Source: Pseudorhodoferax sp. Leaf265
GTDB lineage: Bacteria; Pseudomonadota; Gammaproteobacteria; Burkholderiales; Burkholderiaceae_C
Assembly: GCF_001422365.1 (NCBI RefSeq)
Contig: NZ_LMMT01000024.1
Coordinates: 1 to 48,318, forward strand
Reading direction: 5' to 3'
Length of the DNA stretch: 48,318 bases
The notes beneath the pieces are model-generated. The model ran no database searches, was not told the origin of the DNA, and saw only the letters and a program-made list of their open reading frames with translations. Made by a program: the position numbers and the translations under genes. Shown piece after piece: positions 1-9,628 of the stretch (position 1 is its first letter; every line of letters starts with the position of its first letter).

Positions 1-327
1 GAGCAGCGCCTTGGCATGAAGGTGGACTTCCTGTCGCTGGCCAAGGAGATCGCGCTGTCGCACCAGGAGAAGTGGGACGGCTCGGGCTACCCGCAGGCAC
101 TGGCGGGCGATGCGATTGCGCTGTCGGCGCGGCTCATGGCGTTGGCCGACGTGTACGACGCGCTGATCAGCAAGCGCGTGTACAAGCCGGCCTTCCCGCA
201 CGAGGAGGCCGTGCGCATCGTGGTGGAAGGCCGTGGCAAGCATTTCGACCCCGATGTGGTCGACGCCTTCCTGGCCGTGGCCGAGGATTTCCGCCAGATC
301 GCCGCGGCGCACCGCGACGACGACTGA
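1..327 (+). CDS. HD-GYP domain c-di-GMP phosphodiesterase, C-terminal fragment
   Basis: The frame is open from the first base, so this is the last 108 codons of a longer gene and the start lies outside the window. The visible part is the C-terminal half of an HD-GYP domain. It contains SHQEKWDGSGYP, which carries the GYP signature, then ALADVYDALISKRVYKPAF and HEEAVRIVVEGRGKHFDP, all close to the family consensus. HD-GYP proteins hydrolyse cyclic di-GMP, usually as output domains of response regulators. The upstream receiver or sensor domain cannot be seen. It converges on a minus-strand GGDEF-EAL gene. The 220 bases between them (328-547) hold no gene and no obvious terminator. Confidence 0.9.
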   Translation, partial: EQRLGMKVDFLSLAKEIALSHQEKWDGSGYPQALAGDAIALSARLMALADVYDALISKRVYKPAFPHEEAVRIVVEGRGKHFDPDVVDAFLAVAEDFRQIAAAHRDDD

Positions 328-547
328 CGGGGAGGGCGGGGCTTGGAGCGGCTGACAAGACGTTCAGGAGTTCGCAAACAGATGACGCAGCATGCCGGGG
401 AAAGCAGAGCGACCGGATGTTTCGTGAAAGCCGTGCTGGTAGCGCTGCAGGGGCCGCACGGCGTGTGAAGCGCGTCGATGTGGGTGTACCGGCGATGTCT
501 CAGCCGTACCAAGCCCAGAACCCAGATGCACAAGAAGACGCGCGGGA

Positions 548-2323
548 TCAGGGCTGCTGCAGGTCGCGCACGAAGGCTTCGAGTTGCGCGGCCGACAGCG
601 GCCGGCTGAACAGGTAGCCCTGGGCCTCGTCGCAGCCCTGCTGGCGCAGAAAGCGCAGCTGGGCTTCGGTCTCCACGCCTTCCGCGATGGTCTGCAGGCC
701 CAGGCTGCTGGCCATGTGGATGACGGCGGCGACGATGGCGCGGTCGTCCGCGTCGACGCTGATGTCGCGCACGAAGGACTGGTCGATCTTGAGCTTGTAG
801 GCGCGAAAGCGCTTGAGGTAACTCAGCGAGGAATGGCCGGTGCCGAAGTCGTCGATCGACACGCGCAGGCCGCGCTCGTGCAGCGCCTGCAGCACGGCGA
901 TGGCATGCTGTGGGTCCTGCATGGCGGCGCCTTCGGTCAGCTCCAGCTCCAGATCGGACGGTGCGAGGCCGGCCTCGCGCAGCACGTCGTCGATCAGCGC
1001 AGGCAGCTGTGTCTGCTGCAATTGCATGGCCGACAGGTTGACTGCCATGGTCAGGCCTGGCAGGCCGCGGTCGCGCCAGGCCTTGAGCTGGAAGGCTGCG
1101 TTGCGCAGTGCCCACTCGCCGAGCGTGTCGATGAGGCCGCAGGCCTCGGCCAGTGGAATGAATTCGGCCGGGGAGACATTGCCGAGTTCCGGATGGCGCC
1201 AGCGCAGCAGCGCCTCGACACCGGTCACATGGCCACTGCGCAGATCCACCATGGGCTGGAAGACCAGTGCGAACTGCTGGCGTTCCAGCGCGCGGCGTAG
1301 TGCGTTCTCCATGGCCAGTGCGCGCGCCGCCTCGCTCTGCATGGCCGGCGTGAAGAAGCGGTAGGCGCTGCCGCCGCTGCGCTTGGCCTGGTGCACGGCC
1401 GCATCGGCGCGCTGCGTGAGCGTGTCGAAGTCCTCGCCGTCCTGTGGGTACATCGCGATGCCGATGGAGGAGGAGATGCTCAGTTCGCGTTGCGCGATGT
1501 CGTAGACGGGTGCGGTGCGCGCCATGAGCTTGTCGGCCACATGGGCTGCGCCATGCACATCGGTATCGGGCAGCACGAGCATGAATTCGTCGCCGCCCAG
1601 GCGTGCGACCAGGTCGCGTTCACGCACGGCCGAGCGCAGACGCGTTGCCAGCGCGGCCAGCAGTTGGTCGCCGATGCGGTGCCCCAGCGAATCGTTGACG
1701 TACTTGAAGCGGTCCAGGTCCAGGTACAGCACGGCCAGCGGCTTGGTGCCTGCATGCGCCTGCGCGATCGCCTGCGTGGCAGCGCGCGCCAGCAGGGTGC
1801 GGTTGGGCAGGTTGGTCAGTTCATCGATGTCGGCCTGGCGCCACGCGCGCGAAGCACTCTCCGCGTACTGCGCGACCTGCTCCTGCAGCAGCTGCACCTG
1901 GCGTTGCAATGCGTCGGCAGGGTCCGCGGCCAGGCCGGCATCCGTCAACAGCCAGACCGTGCCGGCTTCCGGCCGGCCGGCGTGCTGCGCCTGCACGCGC
2001 GCATGGCAGCGCAGGGCGCTGCCGTCCTGGCGCTGCAACGTCAGCACCGTGCTGAACACCTGGCCGGCCTTCAGCGCGGCGGCGCAGCGGCGCTCCACCT
2101 CCACCCATTGCGCATCGTCCGCATGCCAGGCGCGCGAGGTCAGGCCCACAAGGTCCTGTGCAGCATGGCCCAGCATGTCGGCCAGCGCAGCGTTGCAGTA
2201 CTGGATGCGCAGATCCCGCAGCCAGGCCACGCCGGCGGGCAGGGCGTCCAGCACAATGCGCAGTCCGTCGGAGGGCGTGAGGAGCGATGGAGAGTCGTGT
2301 GACGCGCGCAGCGGGCTGGCCAT
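548..2323 (-). CDS. PAS-GGDEF-EAL bifunctional diguanylate cyclase/phosphodiesterase
   Basis: A 591-residue cytoplasmic protein with no signal peptide or membrane segment. Order: PAS domain (about 20-125), short coiled segment (about 138-165), GGDEF domain (about 165-325) and EAL domain (about 340-585). The cyclase signature GGDEF is intact (243-247). An RxxD inhibitory site (R234, D237) lies exactly five residues before it, as in feedback-inhibited cyclases. The EAL side keeps EALLRW (from 370), ELTEG (461) and DDFGTG (491), so both activities may be retained. The reading frame is open further upstream to 2491, but that extension overlaps the PP2C gene and has no family similarity. ATG at 2323 is therefore chosen, 8 bases after the PP2C stop. 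The two genes probably form an operon. Confidence 0.93.
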   Translation of the reverse strand: MASPLRASHDSPSLLTPSDGLRIVLDALPAGVAWLRDLRIQYCNAALADMLGHAAQDLVGLTSRAWHADDAQWVEVERRCAAALKAGQVFSTVLTLQRQDGSALRCHARVQAQHAGRPEAGTVWLLTDAGLAADPADALQRQVQLLQEQVAQYAESASRAWRQADIDELTNLPNRTLLARAATQAIAQAHAGTKPLAVLYLDLDRFKYVNDSLGHRIGDQLLAALATRLRSAVRERDLVARLGGDEFMLVLPDTDVHGAAHVADKLMARTAPVYDIAQRELSISSSIGIAMYPQDGEDFDTLTQRADAAVHQAKRSGGSAYRFFTPAMQSEAARALAMENALRRALERQQFALVFQPMVDLRSGHVTGVEALLRWRHPELGNVSPAEFIPLAEACGLIDTLGEWALRNAAFQLKAWRDRGLPGLTMAVNLSAMQLQQTQLPALIDDVLREAGLAPSDLELELTEGAAMQDPQHAIAVLQALHERGLRVSIDDFGTGHSSLSYLKRFRAYKLKIDQSFVRDISVDADDRAIVAAVIHMASSLGLQTIAEGVETEAQLRFLRQQGCDEAQGYLFSRPLSAAQLEAFVRDLQQP

Positions 2324-2331
2324 TGGGAGGA

Positions 2332-3105
2332 TCAGTCTTCCAGGGGCGAGATGCCGACCACCACCAAGGACAGGTTGTCGCCGCCGCCGCGCGCACGCGA
2401 GCGTGCTTTGTCCACCAACAGTTCGGCGGCATCGCGCGGCGATACCGCCGCCAGCAGGGCGCCGAGCTCGGCGTCGTTGAAGTAGTGCCATAAGCCGTCG
2501 CTGCAGGCCAGCAGCACGTCGCCGGGTGCGAGTTGCGCGATGCGGTGTTCGTCCAGGGGGGGCTCGGCCTCGCTGCCCAGGCAGCCGATCAGGATGTTGG
2601 AATCGGGATGGACACGCGCCTGCTCTTCGCTCAATTCGCCGCGGTCTACGAGCGACTGCACGTACGAATGGTCACGCGTGCGGTGGATCAGCCGGCCCTG
2701 GTGGAAGTGGTAGATGCGCGAGTCGCCGACATGCGCCCACTGGCAGTCGCCCTTGGGCAGTACAAGGAAGGCTGCGATCGTGCTGTGCGGTTCCTGCTCG
2801 GCCGAGATGGCCGTCAGCTTGATCACCATGTGCGCCTGCGCGACCACGCTGCGCAGCAATGCCGCGCTGTCGTCGCCGACCGGGTCGAAGCGCTCGAACA
2901 GCTGCCGCGCGGTCAGCAGCACCTGGTCGGCGGCCTCACGCCCGCCGCTGCGCCCGCCCATGCCGTCGGCCACCACGCCGAGCAGACAGCCCTTGATGCG
3001 CGGATGCTGCAGCAGTGCCACCTGGTCCTGCTGGTACTGCCGATCACCCTTGTGGATGCCGGTCGCGGCGCTGATCCGGAATCCTGGAGGGAGCGGCTGG
3101 GGCAT
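2332..3105 (-). CDS. PP2C-family serine/threonine protein phosphatase
   Basis: A 257-residue protein of the PrpC/Stp type, metal-dependent phosphatases that remove phosphate from Ser/Thr residues. The PP2C motifs appear in order: an early Asp in RQYQQDQV, VADGMGGRSGG, HVGDSRIYHF, LLACSDGLWHYF and GGGDNLSLVVV. These supply the Asp residues that bind the two metal ions. Length matches bacterial stand-alone phosphatases. It is the first gene of a probable two-gene operon with the GGDEF-EAL gene behind it. No Ser/Thr kinase partner or T6SS tagF/ppkA context is adjacent, so the substrate is unknown. Confidence 0.92.
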   Translation of the reverse strand: MPQPLPPGFRISAATGIHKGDRQYQQDQVALLQHPRIKGCLLGVVADGMGGRSGGREAADQVLLTARQLFERFDPVGDDSAALLRSVVAQAHMVIKLTAISAEQEPHSTIAAFLVLPKGDCQWAHVGDSRIYHFHQGRLIHRTRDHSYVQSLVDRGELSEEQARVHPDSNILIGCLGSEAEPPLDEHRIAQLAPGDVLLACSDGLWHYFNDAELGALLAAVSPRDAAELLVDKARSRARGGGDNLSLVVVGISPLED

Positions 3106-3136
3106 CGTGGGTGCTGGGCGTCTTGTAACGAGCGCG

Positions 3137-3143
3137 TATTATC
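3137..3143. promoter_or_regulatory. Possible overlapping divergent -10 elements
   Basis: On the minus strand GATAAT (3143-3138) lies about 33 bases before the PP2C start. On the plus strand TATTAT (3137-3142) lies before the DUF465 gene. Neither has a convincing -35 element, so this is only a candidate. Confidence 0.3.
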
Positions 3144-3183
3144 AAACGATCCGGCGCATCTCCCGTGCACGCCGGCCCCCATC

Positions 3184-3387
3184 TTGTCTGCCAATCTCCA
3201 CTCCCCCGAACGCCAGCTGATCGAGTTGCGCATCGAGCATGCCGACCTCGACGCCCTGGTGGACCGCATGGCCCACGCCACACCTGTCGACGAGTTGCTG
3301 GTGCAGCGCCTGAAGAAGCGCCGCCTCGCCCTGCGCGACCGCATCGCCCGGTTGGAATGGCAACTCGAGCCCAAGGAGCCTGCGTGA
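3184..3387 (+). CDS. DUF465 (YdcH-like) small protein
   Basis: A 67-residue protein matching the DUF465/YdcH family: a short, highly charged helical hairpin with a heptad-like pattern. Visible family features are ERQLIELRIEHADLDALVDRM, which holds the HxxLD core, and a basic second helix LLVQRLKKRRLALRDRIARL. No ATG is available in a sensible place. TTG at 3184 puts the start at the usual point of the family, but no Shine-Dalgarno sequence supports it. The stop overlaps the GTG start of the helicase gene (GTGA), implying translational coupling. The family's function is not established. Confidence 0.8.
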   Translation: MSANLHSPERQLIELRIEHADLDALVDRMAHATPVDELLVQRLKKRRLALRDRIARLEWQLEPKEPA

Positions 3388-5408
3388 ACCCAACGCCCGG
3401 CGCCGCGGTGCCGGCGCTGGTGCAGCAGGTGCGCGCGGCCTTCGCCGAAGGCGGCGTGCTGGCCCGCGCTGCCGAGCACTATCGGCCGCGCCAGGGCCAG
3501 ATCGACATGGCCGAGGCCGTGGCCCGCACCATCGCGGATGGCGGCGCCCTGGTCGTGGAGGCGGGCACCGGCGTCGGCAAGACCTTCTCGTACCTCGTGC
3601 CGGCGCTGCTGAGCGGCGAGCGCGTGCTGGTTTCCACCGCCACCAAGACCTTGCAGGACCAACTGTTCGGCCGCGACCTGCCGCGCCTGCGCGATGCGCT
3701 GGGCCTGGCCTTGCGCGCGGCCCTGCTCAAGGGGCGCGGCAGCTACCTGTGCCTGCACCGCATGCGGCAGGCCGGCCAGACACTGGCCCGCGAGGAGACC
3801 GCGGCCTGGCGCATGCTGACCGCGGTGCAGCACTGGGCGACAGCCACGCGCACGGGCGATCTGGCCGAGCTGGCGGGCCTGGACGAGCGCTCGCCCATCA
3901 CGCCGCTGGTCAGTTCCACGCGCGAGAACTGCCTGGGCAGCGACTGCCCCGATGTCCAGGCCTGCCATGTGTACCGCGCACGGCGCGAGGCCATGGCGGC
4001 CGACGTGGTGGTGGTCAACCACCACCTGTTCTTCGCCGACCTGGCGGTGCGCGAGTCGGGCATGGCCGAATTGCTGCCCACGGTGCGCGTGGCGATCTTC
4101 GATGAGGCGCACCAGCTCAACGAGACCGGCGTGCAGTTCCTGGGCCAGCAGCTGGGCACGGGCCAGTTGTTGGACTTCGTGCGCGACGCCCTGGCCACCG
4201 TGGGGCCGCTGGCGGGTGGCCTGGTCGACTGGCAGGCCGAACTGGAGCCCGTGGAACGCAGTGCGCGCGACCTGCGCATGCTGGCCGGGCCGGCGGCGCC
4301 GGGCACCCGCCTGCGCTGGCTCGGGCTGGCTCCCGAGGGGCTCGACGCGAGCGAATGGGCCGAGACCCTGCAAGCGCTCGCGGCGGCGTTGCAGCGCCTG
4401 TGCGGCTGGCTGGAGGGCGTGGTGGCCATGTCGCCCGACCTCGCGCGGCTGCACGCACGCGCAGCTGCGCTGGCCGAGCGTGTCGCGCAGTTCGCGGCGG
4501 TGGGGGCCGACGGCGTGGTGCGCTGGGTCGATGTGGGCCTGCAACTGCGGCTGGTCGAGGCGCCGCTGTCCATCGGCACCGCCGTGCACGCCCAGCTGTT
4601 GCAGCAGCCCGGCCGGTCTTGTGTCTTCACCTCGGCCACGCTGGGGGACGACCCGGGCCTGCGCTGGTTCACCGAGCCGTGTGGGCTGGAGCAGGCCGAG
4701 ATCCTGCGCGTGGACAGCCCTTTCGACTACGCACGCCAGGCTGCTCTGTACGTGCCGCGCAGCTTGCCCAAGCCGGCCGATGCGGCCCACGGTGGCGCCG
4801 TGGCAGCGCTCGTCGCCGACGCGGCCATGCGGCTGGGCGGCCGCACGTTGGTGCTGACCACCACGCTGCGTGCGCTGCGCAGCATCGGCCAGGCGTTGCA
4901 GGCGCAACTGCAGGGGCAGATCGAGGTGCTGGTGCAGGGCCAGATGGCGCGCCAGCGCATCCTGGACCGCTTCCGCGAGGGCGGGCAGGGCGGCGCTGCG
5001 GGCTGTGTGCTGGTGGCCTCGGCCTCGTTCTGGGAGGGGGTGGACGTGCCGGGCGATGCGCTGCAGCTGGTGGTCATCGACAAGCTGCCGTTTCCGCCGC
5101 CGAACGACCCCTTGGTCGAAGCGCGGGCCCAGCAGATCGAGCTGGCCGGCGGCAGCGCCTTCAAGGAGTACTTCCTGGCCGAGGCTGCGGTGGCGCTCAA
5201 GCAGGGTGCCGGGCGGCTCATCCGCCGCGAGAGCGACCGCGGCGTGCTGGTCGTGGGGGATGCCCGGCTGGTGCAGATGGGCTATGGCAAGCGGTTGCGG
5301 GCGGCGCTGCCGCCCATGCGTCAGCTGCAGGACGAGGCCGAATTCCTGCAGGCACTGGACGATCTGGTCGCTACCAGACCTTCCACCACGGATCGTCCTT
5401 GGGCTTGA
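3384..5408 (+). CDS. DinG/YoaA-type ATP-dependent DNA helicase (Fe-S, XPD-like)
   Basis: A 674-residue superfamily 2 helicase. Walker A AGTGVGKT is at 60-67, motif Ia STATKTLQDQL follows, and the DEAH box (FDEAHQ) is at 240-243. Four cysteines at 123, 183, 188 and 194 sit between motif Ia and the DEAH box, matching the iron-sulphur cluster of XPD/DinG enzymes. C-terminal helicase motifs include FTSATLGDD, ASASFWEGVDVPGD and QGAGRLIRRESDRG. Such enzymes unwind damaged or R-loop containing DNA; YoaA rather than DinG is likely from the length, but this is not certain. GTG at 3384 overlaps the stop of the DUF465 gene. Its 3' end overlaps the convergent bamD gene by 38 bases. Confidence 0.92.
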   Translation: MNPTPGAAVPALVQQVRAAFAEGGVLARAAEHYRPRQGQIDMAEAVARTIADGGALVVEAGTGVGKTFSYLVPALLSGERVLVSTATKTLQDQLFGRDLPRLRDALGLALRAALLKGRGSYLCLHRMRQAGQTLAREETAAWRMLTAVQHWATATRTGDLAELAGLDERSPITPLVSSTRENCLGSDCPDVQACHVYRARREAMAADVVVVNHHLFFADLAVRESGMAELLPTVRVAIFDEAHQLNETGVQFLGQQLGTGQLLDFVRDALATVGPLAGGLVDWQAELEPVERSARDLRMLAGPAAPGTRLRWLGLAPEGLDASEWAETLQALAAALQRLCGWLEGVVAMSPDLARLHARAAALAERVAQFAAVGADGVVRWVDVGLQLRLVEAPLSIGTAVHAQLLQQPGRSCVFTSATLGDDPGLRWFTEPCGLEQAEILRVDSPFDYARQAALYVPRSLPKPADAAHGGAVAALVADAAMRLGGRTLVLTTTLRALRSIGQALQAQLQGQIEVLVQGQMARQRILDRFREGGQGGAAGCVLVASASFWEGVDVPGDALQLVVIDKLPFPPPNDPLVEARAQQIELAGGSAFKEYFLAEAAVALKQGAGRLIRRESDRGVLVVGDARLVQMGYGKRLRAALPPMRQLQDEAEFLQALDDLVATRPSTTDRPWA

Positions 5409-6174
5409 AGCCGCCACGCTGCACGAAGGCGCTCTGCGGGTAGTTGGTCTCCAGCACGCGGCGGGCATCGTCGCGCAGCTGGGTCATGCCCAGGGCTTCG
5501 TAGCTCTTGTAGATGATGTACAGCGCTTCTTCGAGGGCTGGCACTTCGCGGTAGTCGGCCAGCGCGATCTGGGCGCGGTTGATCGCCGCCACATAGGCGC
5601 CGCGCGTGTAGTAGTAGCGCGCCACATGCACTTCGTACTGCGCCAGCGAGTTGACGATGTAGTTCATGCGCTGGCGCGCATCGGGCGTGTAGCGCGAGTC
5701 CGGGAAGCGCGTCACCAGTTCCTTGAAGGCCTCGAACGAATCCTTGGCAGCCTTCTGGTCGCGCTCGGACAGGTCCTGCCGGCTGATGAACGCGAACATG
5801 CCCATGTTCTCGTTGAAATTGACGATGCCCTTCAGGTACAGCGCGTAGTCCAGCGCCGGGCTGGCCGGGTGCAGCTTGATGAAGCGGTCCAGCGTGGCGA
5901 TGGCCTGGGCCTGCTCGTTCGACTTGTGGTACGCGTAGGCCTTTTCCAGCTGGGCCTGCTGGGCCAGCGGCGTGCCGGCAGCCCGGCCTTCGAGCTTCTC
6001 GAACAGCGTGATGGCGCGCTCGTAGCCGCCCGAGCCGAGCTCTTCCTTGGCCTCGCTGTAGATGCGGTTGGGGCTCCAGTTCGCGGTCTCGTCCACCGAC
6101 TTGGTTGCGCAGCCCACCAAGGCAGCGGCCAGCAGCAGGGGCGCGAGCGCCGATAATTTGGAACGATGGAACAC
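5371..6174 (-). CDS. bamD: Outer membrane protein assembly factor BamD
   Basis: A 267-residue lipoprotein. The signal peptide ends in a lipobox (LVGC, lipidated Cys22), followed by tetratricopeptide repeats. BamD/ComL signatures include YSEAKEELGSGGYERAI, FKELVTRFPDSRYTPDA and ARYYYTRGAYVAAINRA. As part of the Bam complex it helps insert beta-barrel proteins into the outer membrane. GTG at 6174 is preferred over TTG at 6204: an AAGGGA Shine-Dalgarno lies 8 bases upstream of it, and a perfect TATAAT (6209-6204) would overlap the earlier start. It is divergent from rluD and converges on the helicase gene. Confidence 0.95.
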   Translation of the reverse strand: MFHRSKLSALAPLLLAAALVGCATKSVDETANWSPNRIYSEAKEELGSGGYERAITLFEKLEGRAAGTPLAQQAQLEKAYAYHKSNEQAQAIATLDRFIKLHPASPALDYALYLKGIVNFNENMGMFAFISRQDLSERDQKAAKDSFEAFKELVTRFPDSRYTPDARQRMNYIVNSLAQYEVHVARYYYTRGAYVAAINRAQIALADYREVPALEEALYIIYKSYEALGMTQLRDDARRVLETNYPQSAFVQRGGFKPKDDPWWKVW

Positions 6175-6203
6175 GGGCAGATCCCTTGAAAGAAGCGGCG
6201 GCA

Positions 6204-6209
6204 ATTATA
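6204..6209 (-). promoter_or_regulatory. bamD -10 element (TATAAT)
   Basis: A perfect consensus TATAAT on the minus strand, 29 bases upstream of the bamD GTG. No clear -35 is seen at the expected spacing. The same A+T block may serve rluD on the other strand (start at 6234). Confidence 0.5.
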
Positions 6210-6233
6210 TCGACCGCCCCCCCTGGCGACCCG

Positions 6234-7205
6234 ATGGCGGAAGGCCCCGAGGACGAGCAGGGCTTGGCCGCCGAGGTGGAGCTGCGCCAGGTCGTGGTGG
6301 ATGCCGGCCTGCACGGCCAACGGCTCGACCGGGCGCTGGCGACGCTGGTGTCGGAGTTCTCGCGCAGCTACCTGCAGCAACTGATCGAGGCCGATGCCGT
6401 GCAGTTGAACGGCCGGCCAGCGCGCAAGAGCGCGGCACGCGTGCACGTGGGCGATGCGCTGCAGGTGGAATTGCGGCCGACACAGCAGAGCCAGGCCTTC
6501 GTCGCCCAGGACATGGCGCTGGACACCGTGTACGAGGACGCCCACCTGCGCGTGCTGCACAAACCCGCGGGTTTGGTCGTGCATCCGGCGCCGGGCAACT
6601 GGAGCGGCACCCTGCTCAACGGCCTGCTGGCGCTGGATCCGGCCGCGGCCACGCTGCCGCGCGCCGGCATCGTTCACCGGCTCGACAAGGACACCAGCGG
6701 CCTCATGGTCGTGGCGCGCACGCGGGCCTGCATGGACGCGCTGGTGACCCTGATCGCGCAGCGCGCCGTGAGCCGCCAGTACCTGGCGCTCGCGCACCGG
6801 CCCTGGAGCGGCCCGGCGCACCGCACGGTGGATGCAGCCATCGGCCGCGATCCACGCAACCGCCTGCGCATGGCCGTGGTGGATCTCGCGCGCGAGGCGG
6901 GCAAGACCGCCCGCACGGACTTCGACTGCCTGGACCAGGTGGAGCAGGGGTGCTGGCTGCGCTGCACGCTGCACACCGGCCGCACCCACCAGATCCGTGT
7001 GCACGCGGCGTCGCTGGGCCATCCGCTGGTGGCCGACACCTTGTATGGCGGCGCGCCGGCCGCGGGCCTGTCGCGCCAGGCCCTGCACGCCTTCCGGCTC
7101 GCATTCGTGCACCCGATGACGGGCCAGGCCCTCGAGCTGTTCGCCCCCCTGCCTGGAGACATGCGCCAGGCGCTGGACGCCTGGGGGCTGCGCTACAATC
7201 CTTGA
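6234..7205 (+). CDS. rluD: 23S rRNA pseudouridine synthase RluD
   Basis: A 323-residue RluA-family pseudouridine synthase. An N-terminal S4 RNA-binding domain (about 22-85) is followed by the catalytic domain with HRLDKDTSGL; the catalytic residue is Asp151. LHTGRTHQIRVHAASLGHPL near the C-terminus is the typical RluD motif. RluD modifies uridines in helix 69 of 23S rRNA (1911, 1915, 1917 in E. coli numbering). Divergence from bamD is the arrangement known from many Proteobacteria and supports RluD over RluC. ATG at 6234 gives the family's usual N-terminus; the frame extends upstream through bamD coding sequence and was rejected there. Confidence 0.93.
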   Translation: MAEGPEDEQGLAAEVELRQVVVDAGLHGQRLDRALATLVSEFSRSYLQQLIEADAVQLNGRPARKSAARVHVGDALQVELRPTQQSQAFVAQDMALDTVYEDAHLRVLHKPAGLVVHPAPGNWSGTLLNGLLALDPAAATLPRAGIVHRLDKDTSGLMVVARTRACMDALVTLIAQRAVSRQYLALAHRPWSGPAHRTVDAAIGRDPRNRLRMAVVDLAREAGKTARTDFDCLDQVEQGCWLRCTLHTGRTHQIRVHAASLGHPLVADTLYGGAPAAGLSRQALHAFRLAFVHPMTGQALELFAPLPGDMRQALDAWGLRYNP

Positions 7206-7343
7206 CCAGCGCGCCTGGCCTGACCCAAGGTCGGCAGCGCGAATGCCAGATACGCCCGATGCGCTCGCCGAGGCGGCAACCAGTCCACCCAGACGCATCC
7301 GTGCCCGCACCGCCCCGGTGCTTTTCCCGGAACCGTAGCAGCC

Positions 7344-8038
<695 letters not shown>

Positions 8039-8042
<4 letters not shown>

Positions 8043-9484
8043 ACGACATTCCCGGCACCGCGCCCGAAGGCGAAGACAACGGCGCGCACGCGGCGGCGCC
8101 GCCGCCCGCCGAACAGGCCGAACCGGTTGCAGAGCAGGCCGGGTTGGCGTCCCTATCCGAAGCGGCAGCCGGCCAGCCCGAGGCCGCGCCGCTCGAGAGC
8201 CGCTTTGCCGACGTGGTGTCTGGTCGCTTCGACGAGGACGAGGAGGCTGCCGACCTGGCCCCGCCCAAGCGCGTGCTGGCGCCGCAGCCCGAGACACCCA
8301 AGCTGCACAAGATCCTGGCCCAGGCCGGCCTCGGCTCACGGCTGGAAATGGAGCAGCTCATCACCGAGGGTCGCATCTCCGTCAACAACGAGCCCGCCCA
8401 CATCGGCCAGCGCATCCAGTACGGCGACCAGATCAAGGTCAACGGCAAGCCCATCCGCGTGCGCATCGACGCGCCGCCGCCGCGTGTGATCGCCTACCAC
8501 AAGCCGACCGGGGAAGTCGTGACGCACGACGATCCGCAGAACCGGCCAACGGTGTTCCGCAAGCTGCCCAAGCTGTTCCAAGGCAAGTGGCAGTCGGTCG
8601 GGCGGCTGGACCTCAACACCGAAGGCCTGCTGCTGTTCACCAACTCGGGTGAGCTGGCCAACAAGCTCATGCACCCGCGCTTTGGCCTGGAGCGCGAGTA
8701 CGCCGTGCGCGTGCTGGGTGCGCTCAGCAACGAAGAGAAGCAGCGCCTGCTCGACGGCGTGCGTCTGGACGATGGCCAGGCGCAGTTCGGCAGCATCGAG
8801 GACGGCGGCGGCGAGGGGTCCAATTGCTGGTACCGGGTCACGATCTCCGAAGGGCGCAACCGTGAAGTGCGGCGCATGTTCGAAGCCGTTGGCCATGCCG
8901 TCAGCCGGCTGATCCGCATCCGCTACGGTGCGATGCAGCTGCCGCGCGGTCTCAAGCGCGGTGCCTCGCTGGAGCTGGACACGCGCGACATCCAGGCGCT
9001 GATGCATGCAGCGGGCGCGCAGGCGCCCCAGCCCCGTGCTGAGCGTGCGTCCGGTGGACGCAACCAGGCGCCCGACCGCCGTGGCGGTGGCCGCAATGCA
9101 CGCGGTGGGCAGGGCCCGCGCCAGGGCGCAGGCGGCGAAGGCGGCATGCCTGCGCAACCGCGTGGCAACGGCGGTGGTCGCGGCAAGCGTGGCGGCCCCA
9201 ATCCGGGCGGTGCTGGCAACGCCGGTGCGCGCCGCGACGCGGGCGGCCATTCCGAGGGTGCCATCCCCAATCCGCTGACGGTCAGTACCCCGGGCGGCCA
9301 GCGCCGCGCTCCGCGTGACGGCGGCGGAGGCGGTGGCAACGGTGGCCAGCCGGATCCGATGAAGACGTCTTTCGGCTACATCGGTGCCGACAGCTTCACG
9401 CGCCAGCGCCAGGGCCAGGGCCAGCAACGCCGTGGCGGCGGTGGTGGCGGCGGATCGCAGCGGCGCGGTGGCCGCGGCCGCTGA
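8039..9484 (+). CDS. rluB: 23S rRNA pseudouridine synthase RluB with long Gly/Arg-rich tail
   Basis: A 481-residue protein. Residues 1-80 are acidic, Ala/Pro-rich and probably disordered. An S4 domain (about 86-140) precedes an RsuA/RluB-type catalytic domain with [14 protein letters not shown], catalytic Asp191. [17 protein letters not shown] is the family's second signature. Residues from about 340 to the end form a low-complexity tail rich in Gly, Arg, Gln and Asn with repeated RRGGGG-type runs. RluB modifies U2605 of 23S rRNA in E. coli, where the enzyme is about 290 residues. Both extensions are common in Burkholderiales homologues. Start ATG at 8039 overlaps the scpB stop. Confidence 0.92.
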
Positions 9485-9540
9485 AGACCTGCATTTCCCT
9501 GGCGCGTGCGCAGCTTTCGAATACAGACATCCGCACGGGC

Positions 9541-9546
9541 TAAAAT
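9541..9546 (+). promoter_or_regulatory. Candidate ndk -10 element (TAAAAT)
   Basis: TAAAAT lies 82 bases before the ndk start in the otherwise empty gap 9485-9628. The best -35 candidate, TTTCGA at 9515, is 20 bases away, which is too far to be convincing. Confidence 0.35.
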
Positions 9547-9628
9547 CACGGGCTTTGCGCGCTTCGGCGCGTTCGCTTTTTCTCAAACGATCCAAGCCTC
9601 ACGGCTCAACCCAAGGACACTCCAAAAA

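Noticed and set aside
2913-5468. An 851-codon minus-strand open frame opposite the helicase gene
   Set aside because: Antisense shadow of a conserved gene with the same biased composition; no family signature.
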